From: Dolichospermum flos-aquae CCAP 1403/13F
GTDB lineage: Bacteria; Cyanobacteriota; Cyanobacteriia; Cyanobacteriales; Nostocaceae
Assembly (NCBI RefSeq): GCF_012516395.1
Contig: NZ_CP051206.1
Coordinates: 1,302,001 to 1,366,000 of the forward strand
Direction of reading: 5' to 3'
Length of the DNA: 64,000 nt
Part shown: positions 1 to 9,966 of the stretch, in pieces
Layout: each line of letters opens with the position of its first letter
How positions within the stretch are numbered: the stretch's first letter is position 1
Program-made: the position numbers and the translations under genes
Notes under the pieces: model-generated
What the model saw: the letters and a program-made list of their open reading frames with translations, nothing else
The model's database searches: none
Told to the model about the DNA's origin: nothing

Positions 1-312
1 GGTTAAGATACCTGCCGCTTTTAAGGATTCCAAAGTTACTTCTGAGTTAGCAGGTAAATCATTTAATTTCTCTACATTAATCGTAGTGTAGATTCTCCGG
101 TTCATCAGGGGGAAACCCTTGAGTTTAGGTATCCGGCGGTACAATGGCTGTTGACCACCTTCAAAACCTGGTCTTGTCCCACTACCAGAACGGGATTTTT
201 GACCACGCATCCCTAAACCAGCACTAGCACCTTGTCCAGCAGAAATACCTCTACCTACACGCTTACGGCGTTTTTTAGAGCCTTTTTGGGGCTTAACATC
301 ATTAAGTCTCAT
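1..312 (-). CDS. rplO: 50S ribosomal protein L15 (partial, 3' end outside window)
   Basis: The minus strand from the ATG at 312 reads [20 protein letters not shown] and continues with the Gly/Arg-rich stretch and the RIPKLKGFP segment typical of the L15 N-terminus. About 104 residues are present and the reading frame runs off the left edge, so the C-terminal part is missing only because of the window. It follows rpsE directly. In many bacteria rpmD (L30) sits between the two, and no such gene is present here, as is usual in cyanobacteria. Confidence 0.95.
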   Translation of the reverse strand, partial: MRLNDVKPQKGSKKRRKRVGRGISAGQGASAGLGMRGQKSRSGSGTRPGFEGGQQPLYRRIPKLKGFPLMNRRIYTTINVEKLNDLPANSEVTLESLKAAGILT

Positions 313-376
313 TTTGGTTTGTGATTTTAGATTTTAGATTTTGGATTTTAGATTGAGAATCTGATACAAAGACTGA

Positions 377-901
377 CTAAATATAGAGTTTCTCAATGGC
401 GATACCGCGATCTTCAGCAACTTCACTTAATGTTCGCAGGGTAGATAGAGCGTTGACTGCTGCTCTGGCGTTGTTCAAAGGGTTGTTTGAACCTAGTTGT
501 TTAGCGAGAATATTACGTATTCCTGCTAACTCTAATACAGTCCGTACAGCACCCCCGGCAATTACCCCTGTACCTGGTGCGGCTGGGCGCATCATGACTT
601 TAGCACCGCCACCAACACCATCAATGGGGTGAGGAATAGAATTGGATTTGGTGATCGGGATGTCAATTAGATGTTTTTTACCATCAGCGACACCTTTTTT
701 AACTGCACCAATTACATCTGATGCCTTACCAACTCCGACTCCAACTTGTCCACGTTCATTACCGACGACGACAATGGCACGGAAGCTGAGTTTTTTACCA
801 CCTTTGACGACTTTACTCACCCGGCGGATTTGGATAACTCGCTCTTGCCAGGTGGTTTCTTCTTTTTTTGTACGGCTTGCTTTACGACGACCGGTTACCA
901 T
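377..901 (-). CDS. rpsE: 30S ribosomal protein S5
   Basis: S5 belongs to the small subunit and helps decoding accuracy and mRNA entry. The protein has the double-stranded-RNA-binding-like N-terminal domain ([19 protein letters not shown]) and the glycine-rich [17 protein letters not shown] segment, followed by the C-terminal domain ending in [12 protein letters not shown]. The ATG at 901 is preferred to a TTG two codons upstream because [15 protein letters not shown] is a natural start and an AGAGAG ribosome-binding site lies about 10 bases ahead of it. A heptamer repeat array fills the gap to the upstream gene rplR. Confidence 0.96.
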   Translation of the reverse strand: MVTGRRKASRTKKEETTWQERVIQIRRVSKVVKGGKKLSFRAIVVVGNERGQVGVGVGKASDVIGAVKKGVADGKKHLIDIPITKSNSIPHPIDGVGGGAKVMMRPAAPGTGVIAGGAVRTVLELAGIRNILAKQLGSNNPLNNARAAVNALSTLRTLSEVAEDRGIAIEKLYI

Positions 902-920
902 AATCAATGCTCTCTTTTAG

Positions 921-959
921 TTGTCAGTTGTCAGTTGTCAGTTGTCAGTTGTCAGTTGC
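921..959. repeat. Heptamer tandem repeat (GTCAGTT)n between rpsE and rplR
   Basis: The sequence TTGTCAG is repeated head to tail about five times, followed by degenerate 'actgactattgactactgac' units. This is the short tandemly repeated repetitive (STRR) type known from heterocystous cyanobacteria. Further arrays of the same unit lie near 1911-1985, 4752-4810 and 8405-8440, all in gaps of this ribosomal cluster. Confidence 0.9.
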
Positions 960-984
960 TACTGACTATTGACTACTGACGGAC

Positions 985-1347
985 TTAGAAATCTAAACCA
1001 GCCTCGCGTGCCGCCTCGGCTAAGGCTTTGACGCGACCATGATAGAGGTTGCCACCACGGTCAAAAACGACTTTAGTGATGCCTTTTTCTAGGGCGCGGA
1101 CAGCTACCAGTTTACCAACTTGCACTGATGCGTCACAGTTGGCACCGGAAGCGATGCTAGATTTCAATTCTGGTTCTACGGTTGATGCCGCTACTATAGT
1201 TTCCTGCTTGGCATCATCAATCAATTGAGCATAAATATGCTCATTGGATCGAAATATGGACAAACGTGGACGTTCTGGGGAACCGTTGACTTTGCTACGA
1301 ACGCGCCGATGACGACGTTGTTTTGATTCTTTGCGTGTAAGTTTCAT
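985..1347 (-). CDS. rplR: 50S ribosomal protein L18
   Basis: L18 binds 5S rRNA together with L5 in the central protuberance. The 120-residue product begins [20 protein letters not shown] and has the family core [20 protein letters not shown] and the terminal [14 protein letters not shown]. Its length is normal for bacteria. It starts 2 bases after the rplF stop, which suggests translational coupling within the operon. Confidence 0.97.
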   Translation of the reverse strand: MKLTRKESKQRRHRRVRSKVNGSPERPRLSIFRSNEHIYAQLIDDAKQETIVAASTVEPELKSSIASGANCDASVQVGKLVAVRALEKGITKVVFDRGGNLYHGRVKALAEAAREAGLDF

Positions 1348-1349
1348 AT

Positions 1350-1898
1350 TTACTTCTTACCACCCTTACCAGTCTTACCAGCTTTGCGTCTGACCACTTC
1401 ACCTGCATAGCGAATACCTTTACCTTTGTAGGGTTCAGGTGGACGAACGGCACGAATTTTAGCTGCTGTGTTGCCGACAATTTCTTTGTCATAACCGCTG
1501 ACTATGACATTAGTTGTCCCTTCTACCGCAAATTGAATTCCTGCTGGAGGTTCAATTTGGACTTGATGGCTATAACCCATATTTAAAACTAGGTTACTGC
1601 CTTGAAGTTGGGCGCGATAACCAACCCCTTGGATTTCCAAGCGACGTTGAAAACCCTGGGATACTCCCTCCACCATGTTGGCCACTAGGGTGCGGCTCAA
1701 ACCGTGCATTTGTCTGGAGGTACGGGTTTCATCCCGACGAGTAACTATCAATGTTTCTCCTTCTTGGGAGACTATGACATTTCTAGGTAGTTGACGGGAA
1801 AGTTCGCCTTTAGGACCTTTCACTACTACTTTGACACCATCAATCGCCACTTGCACTTTGGCGGGAATGGTAATTGGACGTTTACCAATACGAGACAT
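1350..1898 (-). CDS. rplF: 50S ribosomal protein L6
   Basis: L6 sits near the factor-binding site of the large subunit. The 182-residue protein starts [20 protein letters not shown] and carries two repeated L6 domains, ending in the conserved [19 protein letters not shown] motif followed by a basic tail ([10 protein letters not shown]). It is tightly coupled to rplR downstream. The gap to rpsH upstream contains heptamer repeats. Confidence 0.97.
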   Translation of the reverse strand: MSRIGKRPITIPAKVQVAIDGVKVVVKGPKGELSRQLPRNVIVSQEGETLIVTRRDETRTSRQMHGLSRTLVANMVEGVSQGFQRRLEIQGVGYRAQLQGSNLVLNMGYSHQVQIEPPAGIQFAVEGTTNVIVSGYDKEIVGNTAAKIRAVRPPEPYKGKGIRYAGEVVRRKAGKTGKGGKK

Positions 1899-1910
1899 GA
1901 TTTTTTGTTC

Positions 1911-1985
1911 TTTGTCAGTTGTTTTTTGTCAGTTGTCAGTTGTTCGTTGTTTTGCCACTGACCAATGACCAATGACCAATGACGA
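1911..1985. repeat. STRR-type repeat stretch between rplF and rpsH
   Basis: The gap holds TTGTCAG heptamers followed by tandem 'accaatg' heptamers (accaatgaccaatgaccaat). It is a second heptamer family placed next to the first and contains no coding potential. It reaches up to the rpsH stop codon. Confidence 0.85.
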
Positions 1986-2387
1986 CTACCAAACGTGGCA
2001 AAGCACTTCACCGCCTAGATTTTGGCGGCGTGCTTCGCGGTCAGTCATAATCCCACTGGATGTAGAAATAATGGCAATACCGATACCGCCTAGCACTCTT
2101 GGTAATTCTTTTCTATTGGAATAAACACGCAAACCTGGTTTACTCACTCGTTTTAGGGCAGTGATTAGGGGTTGGCGATTTTTACCTTTGTATTTCAGGG
2201 AAATAACTAGGTTCCGCTTAATTCCTTCTCCTGCTTCTTCAACTTCCGCAATGAAGCCTTCTTCTCGCAGTACCTTGGCAATATTACGAGTCATCTTTGT
2301 AGCTGGTACTTGCGTAGTTTGATGCCTTGCCATATTGGCATTGCGGATGCGCGTCAGCATATCTGCAATTGTGTCGTTAGCCGCCAT
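1986..2387 (-). CDS. rpsH: 30S ribosomal protein S8
   Basis: S8 is a primary 16S rRNA binding protein and in many bacteria the translational regulator of the spc cluster. The 133-residue sequence begins [20 protein letters not shown] and ends with the RNA-binding motif [20 protein letters not shown] followed by VLCHVW, all canonical. It follows rplE directly. The rpsN gene, which lies between rplE and rpsH in many bacteria, is absent here. Confidence 0.97.
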   Translation of the reverse strand: MAANDTIADMLTRIRNANMARHQTTQVPATKMTRNIAKVLREEGFIAEVEEAGEGIKRNLVISLKYKGKNRQPLITALKRVSKPGLRVYSNRKELPRVLGGIGIAIISTSSGIMTDREARRQNLGGEVLCHVW

Positions 2388-2407
2388 CGTTCCCTCTTTA
2401 GATGAAC

Positions 2408-2956
2408 TTATTGATCGCGAAAGGGCATTCCCATTTCCTTAAGTAAGGCGCGGCCCTCTTCGTCGGTTTTTGCCGTAGTAATGATAGAAATATCTAAACC
2501 CCGGACTTGATCGATTCTGTCATATTCCACTTCTGGAAAAATTAGCTGTTCCCGCACACCTAGAGTGTAGTTGCCACGGCCGTCAAAGCTTTTGGGGCTG
2601 ATCCCACGAAAGTCTCTGATTCTGGGCAGTGTGAGGTTAATCAGACGATCTAAGAAAGCGTACATCCGTTCGCCTCTTAGTGTCACCATAATCCCTACAG
2701 GCATGCCTTGACGAATTTTAAAGCCGGCGATCGCTTTCTTTGCCCGTGTTACCACAGGTTTTTGTCCAGTAATCAGGGCAATTTCGCTGATAGATGCCTC
2801 TAGTGATTTAGCGTTTTGAGCAGATTCTCCCAAACCTCTGTTGATAGTTATCTTAATCACCTTAGGCACTTGATGCACGTTGGTGTATTCAAACTGAGTA
2901 ATCAATTTGGGAGTAATTGTCTCTTGATATACGGTTTTAAGTCGTGTTTTCGCCAT
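2408..2956 (-). CDS. rplE: 50S ribosomal protein L5
   Basis: L5 binds 5S rRNA and contacts the P-site tRNA. The 182-residue protein contains the typical [10 protein letters not shown] segment, the [19 protein letters not shown] block and the [20 protein letters not shown] motif. Length and motifs are normal. The 115-base gap to rplX upstream is an AT-rich repeat built from 'aattaaaaatt' units. Confidence 0.97.
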   Translation of the reverse strand: MAKTRLKTVYQETITPKLITQFEYTNVHQVPKVIKITINRGLGESAQNAKSLEASISEIALITGQKPVVTRAKKAIAGFKIRQGMPVGIMVTLRGERMYAFLDRLINLTLPRIRDFRGISPKSFDGRGNYTLGVREQLIFPEVEYDRIDQVRGLDISIITTAKTDEEGRALLKEMGMPFRDQ

Positions 2957-3072
2957 AGTGTTTGTCCTTATATCCCCTGGGCTTGGTCAGGGTCGCTTTG
3001 CTCCAATTAAAAATGCCAAATTAAAAATTAAAAATTGAAATTGCGAATTTTTTAATTTTTAATTCTTAATTT
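2957..3072. repeat. AT-rich inverted repeat between rplX and rplE
   Basis: The gap contains 'aattaaaaattaaaaatt' (3017 onward) and its near complement 'tttttaatttttaattcttaatttttaatt' up to 3078, so it can form a long AT-only hairpin. Similar 'aattaaaaatt' stretches occur at 6046-6113 and, in frame, inside the gene at 25446-28145. Confidence 0.8.
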
Positions 3073-3423
3073 TTAATTGGTGAGAATTTCGCCTGTTTTT
3101 TTGAGCATTCTCACTTTCTTGCCTTCGGCGGTGAAAGTGTAGCAAACGCGACTAGCGACGTTTTGCTTGGTGGAATAGAGCATCACATTGGAGCTATGAA
3201 TGGGGTACTCCTGGGTGACTATTTGCCCTGATTCACCTTCTTGTTGAGGTTTCACGTGCTTGGTTTTAAAGTTGACACCTTTGACAAGGACTTTGCTCAA
3301 TTGTGGTAGTGCTTTAATCACTTCCCCAACTTTACCCTTATCTTTGCCAGCGATGACTTGGACAGTATCACCGGTTTTGACGTGCATTTTATGAAAAACT
3401 TTGGGTTGTGGGCGCTTTGCCAT
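3073..3423 (-). CDS. rplX: 50S ribosomal protein L24
   Basis: L24 is an assembly initiator of the large subunit. The 116-residue protein has the KOW motif [20 protein letters not shown] and the [20 protein letters not shown] stretch. Its ATG overlaps the rplN stop by one base (TAATG), a classical re-initiation arrangement. Confidence 0.96.
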   Translation of the reverse strand: MAKRPQPKVFHKMHVKTGDTVQVIAGKDKGKVGEVIKALPQLSKVLVKGVNFKTKHVKPQQEGESGQIVTQEYPIHSSNVMLYSTKQNVASRVCYTFTAEGKKVRMLKKTGEILTN

Positions 3424-3791
3424 TACAGCACCTCCGGAGCCAGAGAAACAATTTTAGTAAAGTTTTTGTCGCGCAGTTCACGAGCTACCGGACCAAATAC
3501 CCTTGTACCTCTAGGATTACCTTCTTTATTGATAATCACTGCGGCGTTATCGTCAAAACGGATAGCCATGCCACTGTCACGACTAATAGCTTTACGAGTA
3601 CGCACAATTACTGCTTCTACAACATCTGACTTTTTTACAGCCATGTTGGGTGAAGACTCTTTGACAACAGCGATAATTCTATCGCCTACGCCACCATAAC
3701 GGCGGTTACCTGCACCTAATACGCGGATGCACATTAGTTTTTTAGCACCGCTATTATCTGCGACATTCAGATAAGATTGGGGTTGAATCAC
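3423..3791 (-). CDS. rplN: 50S ribosomal protein L14
   Basis: L14 forms an intersubunit bridge. The sequence starts [20 protein letters not shown] and ends [12 protein letters not shown] at 122 residues, the standard bacterial length. Its stop codon overlaps the rplX start (TAATG), so the two are probably translationally coupled. Confidence 0.98.
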   Translation of the reverse strand: MIQPQSYLNVADNSGAKKLMCIRVLGAGNRRYGGVGDRIIAVVKESSPNMAVKKSDVVEAVIVRTRKAISRDSGMAIRFDDNAAVIINKEGNPRGTRVFGPVARELRDKNFTKIVSLAPEVL

Positions 3792-3839
3792 AACTGGTCT
3801 CTCTTCTAGGGTCGTTGTAGCTGATGGTACAACTGTTTA

Positions 3840-4088
3840 CTAAGTAGCTTTAATGTTCAGGATTTCTTTGACTTGCCAACGCTTGGTTTTGCTCAGGGGT
3901 CTAGTTTCCTGAATCCGCACCCGGTCGCCTATTTTGCAAGTATTCTCTTCGTCGTGAACTTTATAGCGGCGGGTTTGAACTACGATTTTGCCGTACTTGG
4001 GGTGAGGAGCGCGGTTTTCTATGGCTACTACCACAGTTTTTTGCATTTTATCGCTCACTACCAAGCCAACTCGTTCTTTGACTGCCAT
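3840..4088 (-). CDS. rpsQ: 30S ribosomal protein S17
   Basis: S17 is a primary 16S rRNA binding OB-fold protein. The 82-residue product has [20 protein letters not shown] and the signature [18 protein letters not shown]. It lies 6 bases downstream of rpmC, so both are read from one message. Confidence 0.97.
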   Translation of the reverse strand: MAVKERVGLVVSDKMQKTVVVAIENRAPHPKYGKIVVQTRRYKVHDEENTCKIGDRVRIQETRPLSKTKRWQVKEILNIKAT

Positions 4089-4094
4089 AATCTC

Positions 4095-4322
4095 CTACTT
4101 TTGTTCTTGATCTGAAAGACTCGCTGCCCGTTTCCGTTCTCCTTCTACTGTCAGTAATTGGGAGAGCCGATGGCGTGCGTGTTTGAACTGGTGAGGCTTT
4201 TCTAATTGTCTAGTGGCTTTTTGTAAGCGCAACTGGAATAGTTGTCTTTTCACAGCGACAATTTCTTCAGCCAACCGTTCGTCATTTAATTCTCTAGCTT
4301 CTGAAATCTTGGGAAGAGGCAT
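4095..4322 (-). CDS. rpmC: 50S ribosomal protein L29
   Basis: L29 lies at the polypeptide exit tunnel near the trigger factor site. The 75-residue, two-helix protein reads MPLPKISEARELNDERLAEE, followed by the IVAVKRQLFQLRLQKATRQL helix. It begins 3 bases after the rplP stop. The tail (EGERKRAASLSDQEQK) is slightly longer than in Escherichia coli, as usual in cyanobacteria. Confidence 0.95.
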   Translation of the reverse strand: MPLPKISEARELNDERLAEEIVAVKRQLFQLRLQKATRQLEKPHQFKHARHRLSQLLTVEGERKRAASLSDQEQK

Positions 4323-4325
4323 AAA

Positions 4326-4751
4326 CTACTCCTGCTCCTGTGGTTGAGAGCGGGTAATAAACTTGGTCTTAATTGGTAACTTACTGTCAGCTAATCGCAT
4401 GGATTCGCGGGCAATTTCTTCAGTAACGCCGCCAATTTCAAACATGATCCGGCCTGGTTTGACTACAGCTACCCAAAACTCTGGGTTACCTTTACCAGAA
4501 CCCATCCGGGTTTCAGCAGGACGCATGGTGATTGGTTTGTCAGGGAAAATCCGAATCCAGATTTTGCCACCCCGGCGAATATACCGAGTCATTGCCCGAC
4601 GGGAAGCCTCGATTTGCCGTGAGGTAATCCAAGATGGTTCTTGGGCTTGGAGTCCAAAGTCCCCAAAGTTGAGGGTACTGCCTCGGCTGGCAAGACCTTC
4701 CATGCGTCCGCGTTGTTGTTTGCGGAATTTAGTTCTTCTAGGACTTAACAT
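4326..4751 (-). CDS. rplP: 50S ribosomal protein L16
   Basis: L16 sits by the A-site tRNA and is needed for peptidyl-transferase assembly. The 141-residue protein starts [20 protein letters not shown] and includes the conserved [20 protein letters not shown] loop. It is followed closely by rpmC. The upstream gap to rpsC is filled with GTCAGTT heptamers. Confidence 0.98.
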   Translation of the reverse strand: MLSPRRTKFRKQQRGRMEGLASRGSTLNFGDFGLQAQEPSWITSRQIEASRRAMTRYIRRGGKIWIRIFPDKPITMRPAETRMGSGKGNPEFWVAVVKPGRIMFEIGGVTEEIARESMRLADSKLPIKTKFITRSQPQEQE

Positions 4752-4810
4752 GATTTGTCAGTTGTCGGTTGTCAGTTGTCAGTTGTCAGTTGTCAGTTTT
4801 TTTACTACTG
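4752..4810. repeat. Heptamer repeat array (GTCAGTT)n between rpsC and rplP
   Basis: About six TTGTCAG/TCGGTTG units in a row fill the gap between the rpsC stop and the rplP start region, leaving little room for other signals. Confidence 0.85.
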
Positions 4811-4824
4811 ACTATGAGCATTGA

Positions 4825-5604
4825 CTAGGCTTCATTGGAGCGGTCTTCAAACTGTTGACGACGACGTTGTTGTTGTCGGCGACGGGGTTCGCGTTCACGG
4901 TCACGATCTCCACGTTCACGGTCTCTAGCTGGTTGAGCGGGAGCTTGTTCCTGTCCAGGAATAATTTCGCCTTTAAAGACCCAAACTTTAATTCCGAGAA
5001 TTCCGTAAACTGTCTTAGCGGTGCAGCCAGAATAGTCAATGTCAGCGCGTAAGGTGTGGAGAGGAACTCTACCTTCACGAGTCCACTCTGAGCGGGCAAT
5101 TTCTGCACCGTTGAGCCGACCACCGACTTGAACTTTGATTCCTTGGACACCTGCTCTTTGAGCGCGTTGAATTGCTTGACGCACAACTCGGCGGAAGGAA
5201 ACCCGACGTTCTAATTGTTGAGCAATGTATTCAGCAATCAGGTAAGCATCAGCATCAACTCGTTGGACTTCAACAACGTTAATGCGAATTTGGCGATTAC
5301 CACCCAAAGCTCCTTGTAGTCCAAGACGCAATGATTCAATACCTTGACCACCACGACCTACAACCACACCTGGCCTAGCTGTGCGGACTTCTAGGTCAAT
5401 TTGATCAGCTTTGCGCTCAATTCTCACTTCGGAAATACCGGCGTTATTTTGAGCGTATCTACCTAGTTTTTGCTCAATGTATTGACGGAGTTTGTAGTCT
5501 TCTTGGAGAAGTTCTGGATAACGGTCAGGTTCTGCAAACCAACGGGATTGGTGTTCTTGAGTTATACCCAGTCGAAAGCCGACTGGATGAATTTTCTGTC
5601 CCAC
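4825..5604 (-). CDS. rpsC: 30S ribosomal protein S3
   Basis: S3 contributes to the mRNA entry channel. The protein begins [20 protein letters not shown] and has a KH RNA-binding domain with the [11 protein letters not shown] loop, then the S3 C-terminal domain ([20 protein letters not shown]). At 259 residues it is longer than many S3 proteins because of a charged, low-complexity Arg/Glu/Gln tail (about residues 220-259: [20 protein letters not shown]). The tail is probably disordered. Confidence 0.97.
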   Translation of the reverse strand: MGQKIHPVGFRLGITQEHQSRWFAEPDRYPELLQEDYKLRQYIEQKLGRYAQNNAGISEVRIERKADQIDLEVRTARPGVVVGRGGQGIESLRLGLQGALGGNRQIRINVVEVQRVDADAYLIAEYIAQQLERRVSFRRVVRQAIQRAQRAGVQGIKVQVGGRLNGAEIARSEWTREGRVPLHTLRADIDYSGCTAKTVYGILGIKVWVFKGEIIPGQEQAPAQPARDRERGDRDREREPRRRQQQRRRQQFEDRSNEA

Positions 5605-5660
5605 AAAAGCTTCCTCTAAAATTTCTTACTGTACGCAATTTTCTTGTGCCTGGTGGCTGT

Positions 5661-6026
5661 TTACTCAGCAGTAGCAACCGCGGAAACAGCAACAGTGATA
5701 TGACACGTTGGTTTGCGAATTTGGTAAGCTCGACCTTGCGCTCTGGGTTGAAACCGTTTTAGCACTGGTCCTTGGTCGGCATAGGCTTGACTGATCACCA
5801 AACTGGATCTGTCTAAACCAGCATTATGCTCGGCATTAGCTGCGGCACTTCTGAGAACCTTTAAGATGGGGTCACAAGCGCCATAGGGCATAAATTCGAG
5901 CAATATTAGTGCTTCTCTGTATGAACGGCCGCGAATTTGATCAAGTACACGGCGCACTTTATAGGGAGAAATGCGTATATAGCGGGCGATTGCCTTAACT
6001 TCAGTAGTGTCAGTTGCCATTTTCAT
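5661..6026 (-). CDS. rplV: 50S ribosomal protein L22
   Basis: L22 lines the nascent peptide tunnel. The protein has [19 protein letters not shown] and the C-terminal beta-hairpin with [20 protein letters not shown]. Two in-frame ATGs are possible (6026 and 6020). The second gives the more usual [14 protein letters not shown] start. Length is about 119-121 residues. Confidence 0.96.
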   Translation of the reverse strand: MKMATDTTEVKAIARYIRISPYKVRRVLDQIRGRSYREALILLEFMPYGACDPILKVLRSAAANAEHNAGLDRSSLVISQAYADQGPVLKRFQPRAQGRAYQIRKPTCHITVAVSAVATAE

Positions 6027-6115
6027 AACTTACTCTATGTTTATCAATTAAAAATTTGGAATTAAAAATTAAAAATTCTCATGTTTTAATTTTTAATTTT
6101 CAATTTTTAATTGAT
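6027..6115. repeat. AT-rich inverted repeat between rpsS and rplV
   Basis: The gap reads 'caattaaaaatttggaattaaaaattaaaaattctc' followed by its near complement to 6115, so it can fold into a long AT hairpin of the same kind as the one at 2957-3072. Confidence 0.75.
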
Positions 6116-6394
6116 CTATCTCCCTGATTTTTTGTCACTTTTACCATGACCTCTGTAGGTACGGGTAGGAGCAAATTCTCCTAACTTATGACCGACCATT
6201 TGTTCATTGACAAATACGGGAATGTGCTGCCGTCCATTGTGAACAGCGATAGTATGACCTACCATCAAGGGCAAAATTGTCGAAGCTCTCGACCAAGTTT
6301 TGACCACTTGTTTTTCATCTTTTGCGTTTAACTTCTCAATTTTCTTGAGCAGATGGTCAGCAACAAAAGGACCTTTTTTTAAAGAACGACCCAT
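6116..6394 (-). CDS. rpsS: 30S ribosomal protein S19
   Basis: S19 binds near the 16S rRNA head and contacts S13. The 92-residue product begins [20 protein letters not shown] and has the conserved [17 protein letters not shown] and [14 protein letters not shown] motifs. It lies between rplB and rplV in the classical S10 order. Confidence 0.98.
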   Translation of the reverse strand: MGRSLKKGPFVADHLLKKIEKLNAKDEKQVVKTWSRASTILPLMVGHTIAVHNGRQHIPVFVNEQMVGHKLGEFAPTRTYRGHGKSDKKSGR

Positions 6395-6468
6395 AGTTCA
6401 ATTTTTGATTTGGGATTATTGTCAATTGATAATTGATAATGCTTAATTGTCAATTGTCAAATTTGATG

Positions 6469-7332
6469 TTAGGACTGACGACCACCACGACCACGTTTAG
6501 ATGATTTGCGGCGACGACGGATAATCAATTTAGTGCTGGCTTTCTTGCGATTCCGTGTCTTAGCCCCTAAAGTGGGTTTACCCCAAGGTGTGACAGGACC
6601 GGATCTACCGATAGGCGCTCTACCTTCACCACCACCATGTGGGTGATCCACTGGGTTCATGGCACTACCTCTCACCTTGGGACGACGGCCTTTCCAGCGA
6701 TTTCGTCCAGCTTTTCCACCACTGAGGTTTCTGGCGTCTGTATTACCGACTTGTCCAATGGTGGCGTAGCAATCACGCCGAATCAACCGGACTTCACCTG
6801 AAGGTAACTTTAAGGTTACATAGTTGCCTTCTTTAGCGACAACTTGAGCTACTGCACCAGCGGCCCGCACGATTTGACCACCTTTACCTGGTGTCATTTC
6901 GACGTTGTGAACACTAGTACCCAAGGGCATATTCGATAGAGGTAAGGCATTACCATCTTCGATAGGAGACTCAGGTCCAGCAATTATCTTTGTGCCTACA
7001 GTCATGCCATTTGTTTGCAATATGTAGCGTTTTTCGCCATCTTCGTACAACACTAAAGCGATCCGCGCATTGCGGTTAGGATCGTATTCAATGGCTGTAA
7101 CTGTAGCGGGGATATTCCGCTTATCTCGCTTAAAGTCGATAATGCGGTATAGTTGCTTGTGTCCGCCACCCCGACGACGGCTGGTTATCCGCCCTTGATT
7201 GTTCCGACCTTTAGGACGATGAACTGATTCAGTTAATGATTTTTCTGGCTCAGTTTTCGTAATTTCGGCAAAATCGGAGATGATAACTTGGCGAGTACTG
7301 GAGGTATAAGGGCGATAAGAACGAGTACCCAT
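6469..7332 (-). CDS. rplB: 50S ribosomal protein L2
   Basis: L2 is needed for subunit association and supports the peptidyl-transferase centre. The 287-residue sequence includes [20 protein letters not shown] and the conserved [19 protein letters not shown] motif, which contains the functionally important histidine. The C-terminus is very basic, which is normal for L2. Confidence 0.98.
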   Translation of the reverse strand: MGTRSYRPYTSSTRQVIISDFAEITKTEPEKSLTESVHRPKGRNNQGRITSRRRGGGHKQLYRIIDFKRDKRNIPATVTAIEYDPNRNARIALVLYEDGEKRYILQTNGMTVGTKIIAGPESPIEDGNALPLSNMPLGTSVHNVEMTPGKGGQIVRAAGAVAQVVAKEGNYVTLKLPSGEVRLIRRDCYATIGQVGNTDARNLSGGKAGRNRWKGRRPKVRGSAMNPVDHPHGGGEGRAPIGRSGPVTPWGKPTLGAKTRNRKKASTKLIIRRRRKSSKRGRGGRQS

Positions 7333-7450
7333 AAGTGATTTTGGAGTTTTGAATTTTTAATTCAGAATTTTTTTGATTTCGATTTTCGATTTTTAATTGT
7401 TTTTTGGCAATTATTTATTAGCCCAATTGCAAATCTCTAATCTAAAATTC

Positions 7451-7768
7451 TTAAACTTCTGGGAAGAGAACTTTTCTGATTTTTTCTTCGTCCCCAGGAG
7501 CAACGGTGACAATAGCTCGCTTGTATTGGGGTTTATAACCAATAAATCTACCTACGCGTTTTTGTTTGCGTGGAGGGTTGGCGGTATTGACTTTGACGAC
7601 CTTAACTGCAAATAGGTCTTCAATGGCGGCTCTAATTTGTGGCTTAGTGGCTTTAGGAATGACTTCAAACACGTATTTGTTTTGTTCCATGAGCATGGTC
7701 GCTTTTTCGGTGAGAATGGGGCGACGCACTAAATCCGGTAGATCACGGGTGGCAACTACTTTAGGCAC
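7451..7768 (-). CDS. rplW: 50S ribosomal protein L23
   Basis: L23 forms the docking site for trigger factor and SRP at the exit tunnel. The 105-residue protein has the [20 protein letters not shown] signature and a short C-terminus ending FPEV. Its start overlaps the end of rplD by 8 bases, which implies coupled translation. Confidence 0.96.
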   Translation of the reverse strand: MPKVVATRDLPDLVRRPILTEKATMLMEQNKYVFEVIPKATKPQIRAAIEDLFAVKVVKVNTANPPRKQKRVGRFIGYKPQYKRAIVTVAPGDEEKIRKVLFPEV

Positions 7769-8393
7769 TGTAGACCTCCTGGATCTTATCTAGGGTTGAT
7801 GATGTGACGATAATTTTGTCAGCGTGGAGCAAGTCGTAAACGTTTAACTGGTCAGCGGGAATCAGTTTTAAGTTTTCGATGTTACGGGCTGATAAAAGCA
7901 CGTTTTCTGCTATTTCAGACAAAATCAACAGTGTCTTTTGTTCTGGTGCAGCACCCCATCTAGCTAATGCTGCTACGAGATCCTTGGTTTTAGGACGCTG
8001 TAACTCGTTGCTAAATTCTTCAACAACTATTAAATCTTCAGCACGGCCAACAAATGCTGTCCGCAATGCCAAACGGCGTTCTTTACGGTTCATTTTTAGG
8101 TCGAAATCTCTGGGTTTTGGTCCAAAGATCACACCACCACCACGCCATAATGGTGAACGGATAGAACCAGCACGGGCGCGACCTGTGCCTTTTTGCCGCC
8201 AAGGTTTACGACCACCACCACGAACTTCTGCACGAGTTTTAGTGCTGGCAGTTCCCTGGCGAGAATTGGTCATTTGTCTGACTAGGGCGCGGTGCACGAT
8301 ATGCGCCGCTGTTGTTTCTTTGGCAACCCGGAGGTCGAAGCTTGTCTCTCCGACTTGCTCTCCTTGCCAATTTTTAATTACACTCTCTACCAT
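7761..8393 (-). CDS. rplD: 50S ribosomal protein L4
   Basis: L4 lines the exit tunnel and in some bacteria represses its own operon. The 210-residue protein has the extended loop [20 protein letters not shown] and the globular part with [20 protein letters not shown]. It overlaps rplW by 8 bases. The gap to rplC upstream holds a heptamer array. Confidence 0.97.
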   Translation of the reverse strand: MVESVIKNWQGEQVGETSFDLRVAKETTAAHIVHRALVRQMTNSRQGTASTKTRAEVRGGGRKPWRQKGTGRARAGSIRSPLWRGGGVIFGPKPRDFDLKMNRKERRLALRTAFVGRAEDLIVVEEFSNELQRPKTKDLVAALARWGAAPEQKTLLILSEIAENVLLSARNIENLKLIPADQLNVYDLLHADKIIVTSSTLDKIQEVYSA

Positions 8394-8404
8394 CTTTGTG
8401 TCCT

Positions 8405-8440
8405 TTGTCAGTTGTCAGTTGTCAGTTGTTAGTTGTCTTT
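8405..8440. repeat. Heptamer repeat array between rplC and rplD
   Basis: Four to five TTGTCAG/TTGTTAG units lie in the short gap between rplC and rplD. This is one of four arrays of this family inside the ribosomal cluster. Confidence 0.85.
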
Positions 8441-8467
8441 TTTTGCCCCTAACCAATGACTAAATGA

Positions 8468-9106
8468 CTATTTTTTGCCAACTATAGTTGCAGGAACGAC
8501 GCTCACTAAAGCTCCTGGTTTGCCAGGAATAGCTCCTTTAATGATGATTAAGTTGCGTTCTGCATCTACTCGTATTACTGTCAGTTTGCGAATTGTGACA
8601 CGAGTACCGCCCAAACGTCCTGCCATCCTTTTACCGGGATAAACACGACCTGGGGTTGTCCCAGCACCGATAGAACCTGGCGCTCTATGGTTTTTGGAAC
8701 CGTGTGACATGGGACCGCGAGCAAAGTTGTTACGCTTCTGGTTACCGGCAAAACCGCGACCAATACTTGTACCAACTACATCTACAATTTCACCAGCACT
8801 AAAAATATCTGCTTTAATTTCTTGACCTAAAGCATAATCACCAGTGCTATCGGTGCGATATTCATTCAGATGACGGACTGGTGGGGCGGAGGATTTAGCC
8901 AAATGTCCCAACAATGGTCTGTTCAGTGACTTGGGTTTAACTTCGCCATAACCAACCTGAATGGCAGAGTAACCGTCGGTCTGTTTCGTTTTAACTTGTG
9001 TAACGGTGCATGGACCGGCTTTGATGACGGTAACAGGAATGGAGACTCCTGCTTCATCAAATATTTGGGTCATGCCCAGCTTGGTGCCGAGAATACCTAC
9101 AGACAC
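8468..9106 (-). CDS. rplC: 50S ribosomal protein L3 (first gene of the cluster)
   Basis: L3 is an assembly initiator near the peptidyl-transferase centre. The 212-residue product begins [20 protein letters not shown] and has the tip-loop region [20 protein letters not shown]. It is the promoter-proximal gene here. No rpsJ lies upstream, which matches cyanobacteria where rpsJ is located elsewhere. The 860 bases upstream are non-coding and probably hold the operon promoter and leader. Confidence 0.97.
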   Translation of the reverse strand: MSVGILGTKLGMTQIFDEAGVSIPVTVIKAGPCTVTQVKTKQTDGYSAIQVGYGEVKPKSLNRPLLGHLAKSSAPPVRHLNEYRTDSTGDYALGQEIKADIFSAGEIVDVVGTSIGRGFAGNQKRNNFARGPMSHGSKNHRAPGSIGAGTTPGRVYPGKRMAGRLGGTRVTIRKLTVIRVDAERNLIIIKGAIPGKPGALVSVVPATIVGKK

Positions 9107-9966
9107 AGTTACTGGTTCTCCTTTCGTTCTATTTTTTTGGAAGTCGAATGGGGACAGCTTTTGTCACTGTCGCTTGAGTGTAAACTTTACCTCTGAAATT
9201 TGGACTGGCGTTAAACAGTGCAAATTCTCGGCGACGCAACAATTTTTGTCCCTTTTGCTTTAGTGAATTTGTTTATTTTCACTTACTCAATCACAATAAC
9301 AGGAATAAGTGCCTACTCTATGGAGAAGGTATTACTTCTGGAATCCAATGCGAGGCTTAATGGCTTTGCGCTGTGTGCAGCAATGCTTTTGTCCAAGCAG
9401 TTGCTTTGGCACTCTACCGTGGTAGCAGGACTTAAGTGGTTATTGACCCTCAGTATCCTTTTCCTTAGTCTTAACATAATGCCATGAAACCAACATTATT
9501 GCTAAGGAACTACTTATTTTCATACCCTAAACTATTGTTTAAGATTTTGCCTAATTTTTTTAGGATTTACGGGAGTGATTTGGTGTGAGAGCTTAAATAT
9601 GAATTTGGCTCTTGATTTGACCTGAAAGCTTTTTTAGTTTAGCAGTCTCTTGTGGAGTCAGCCAGTTTTATTCTTTTAGGGAAACCAACTAGAAACTCAG
9701 ATGCTAGGACTAACTAGAAACTCTAAATAAGAAAGATGCCTAGCTAATTATACTATTCGGTCACAATCTAATAATATAAACTATTCATGACTTTTTGTCT
9801 AGTATTTTTTTGCTTTGTGATGGGATGCTGAGGCGGAGGTAGAAAAAATTACCCATATTCCGGTTTTGAATTTTCAAGATTGGGAAAAATATCCTGCTTC
9901 ATTTAACTTAATCTACCACTAGAGAGTGAATAATAGAGATATCTAAGTGGGATAGGAGAAAAATCT
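9107..9966. promoter_or_regulatory. Long non-coding region between divergent rplC and ndhN
   Basis: No convincing gene is visible in these 860 bases. They separate the ribosomal cluster (leftward) from ndhN (rightward), so both promoters should lie here, together with any long leader of the ribosomal message. An 89-codon plus-strand frame at 9218-9487 encodes a hydrophobic sequence without a recognisable family and is probably chance. No promoter motif is called because none stands out clearly. Confidence 0.4.

Noticed and set aside
9218-9487. 89-codon hydrophobic plus-strand frame upstream of rplC
   Set aside because: It lies opposite the probable ribosomal leader, has no recognised family and no clear ribosome-binding site. 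It is probably chance.
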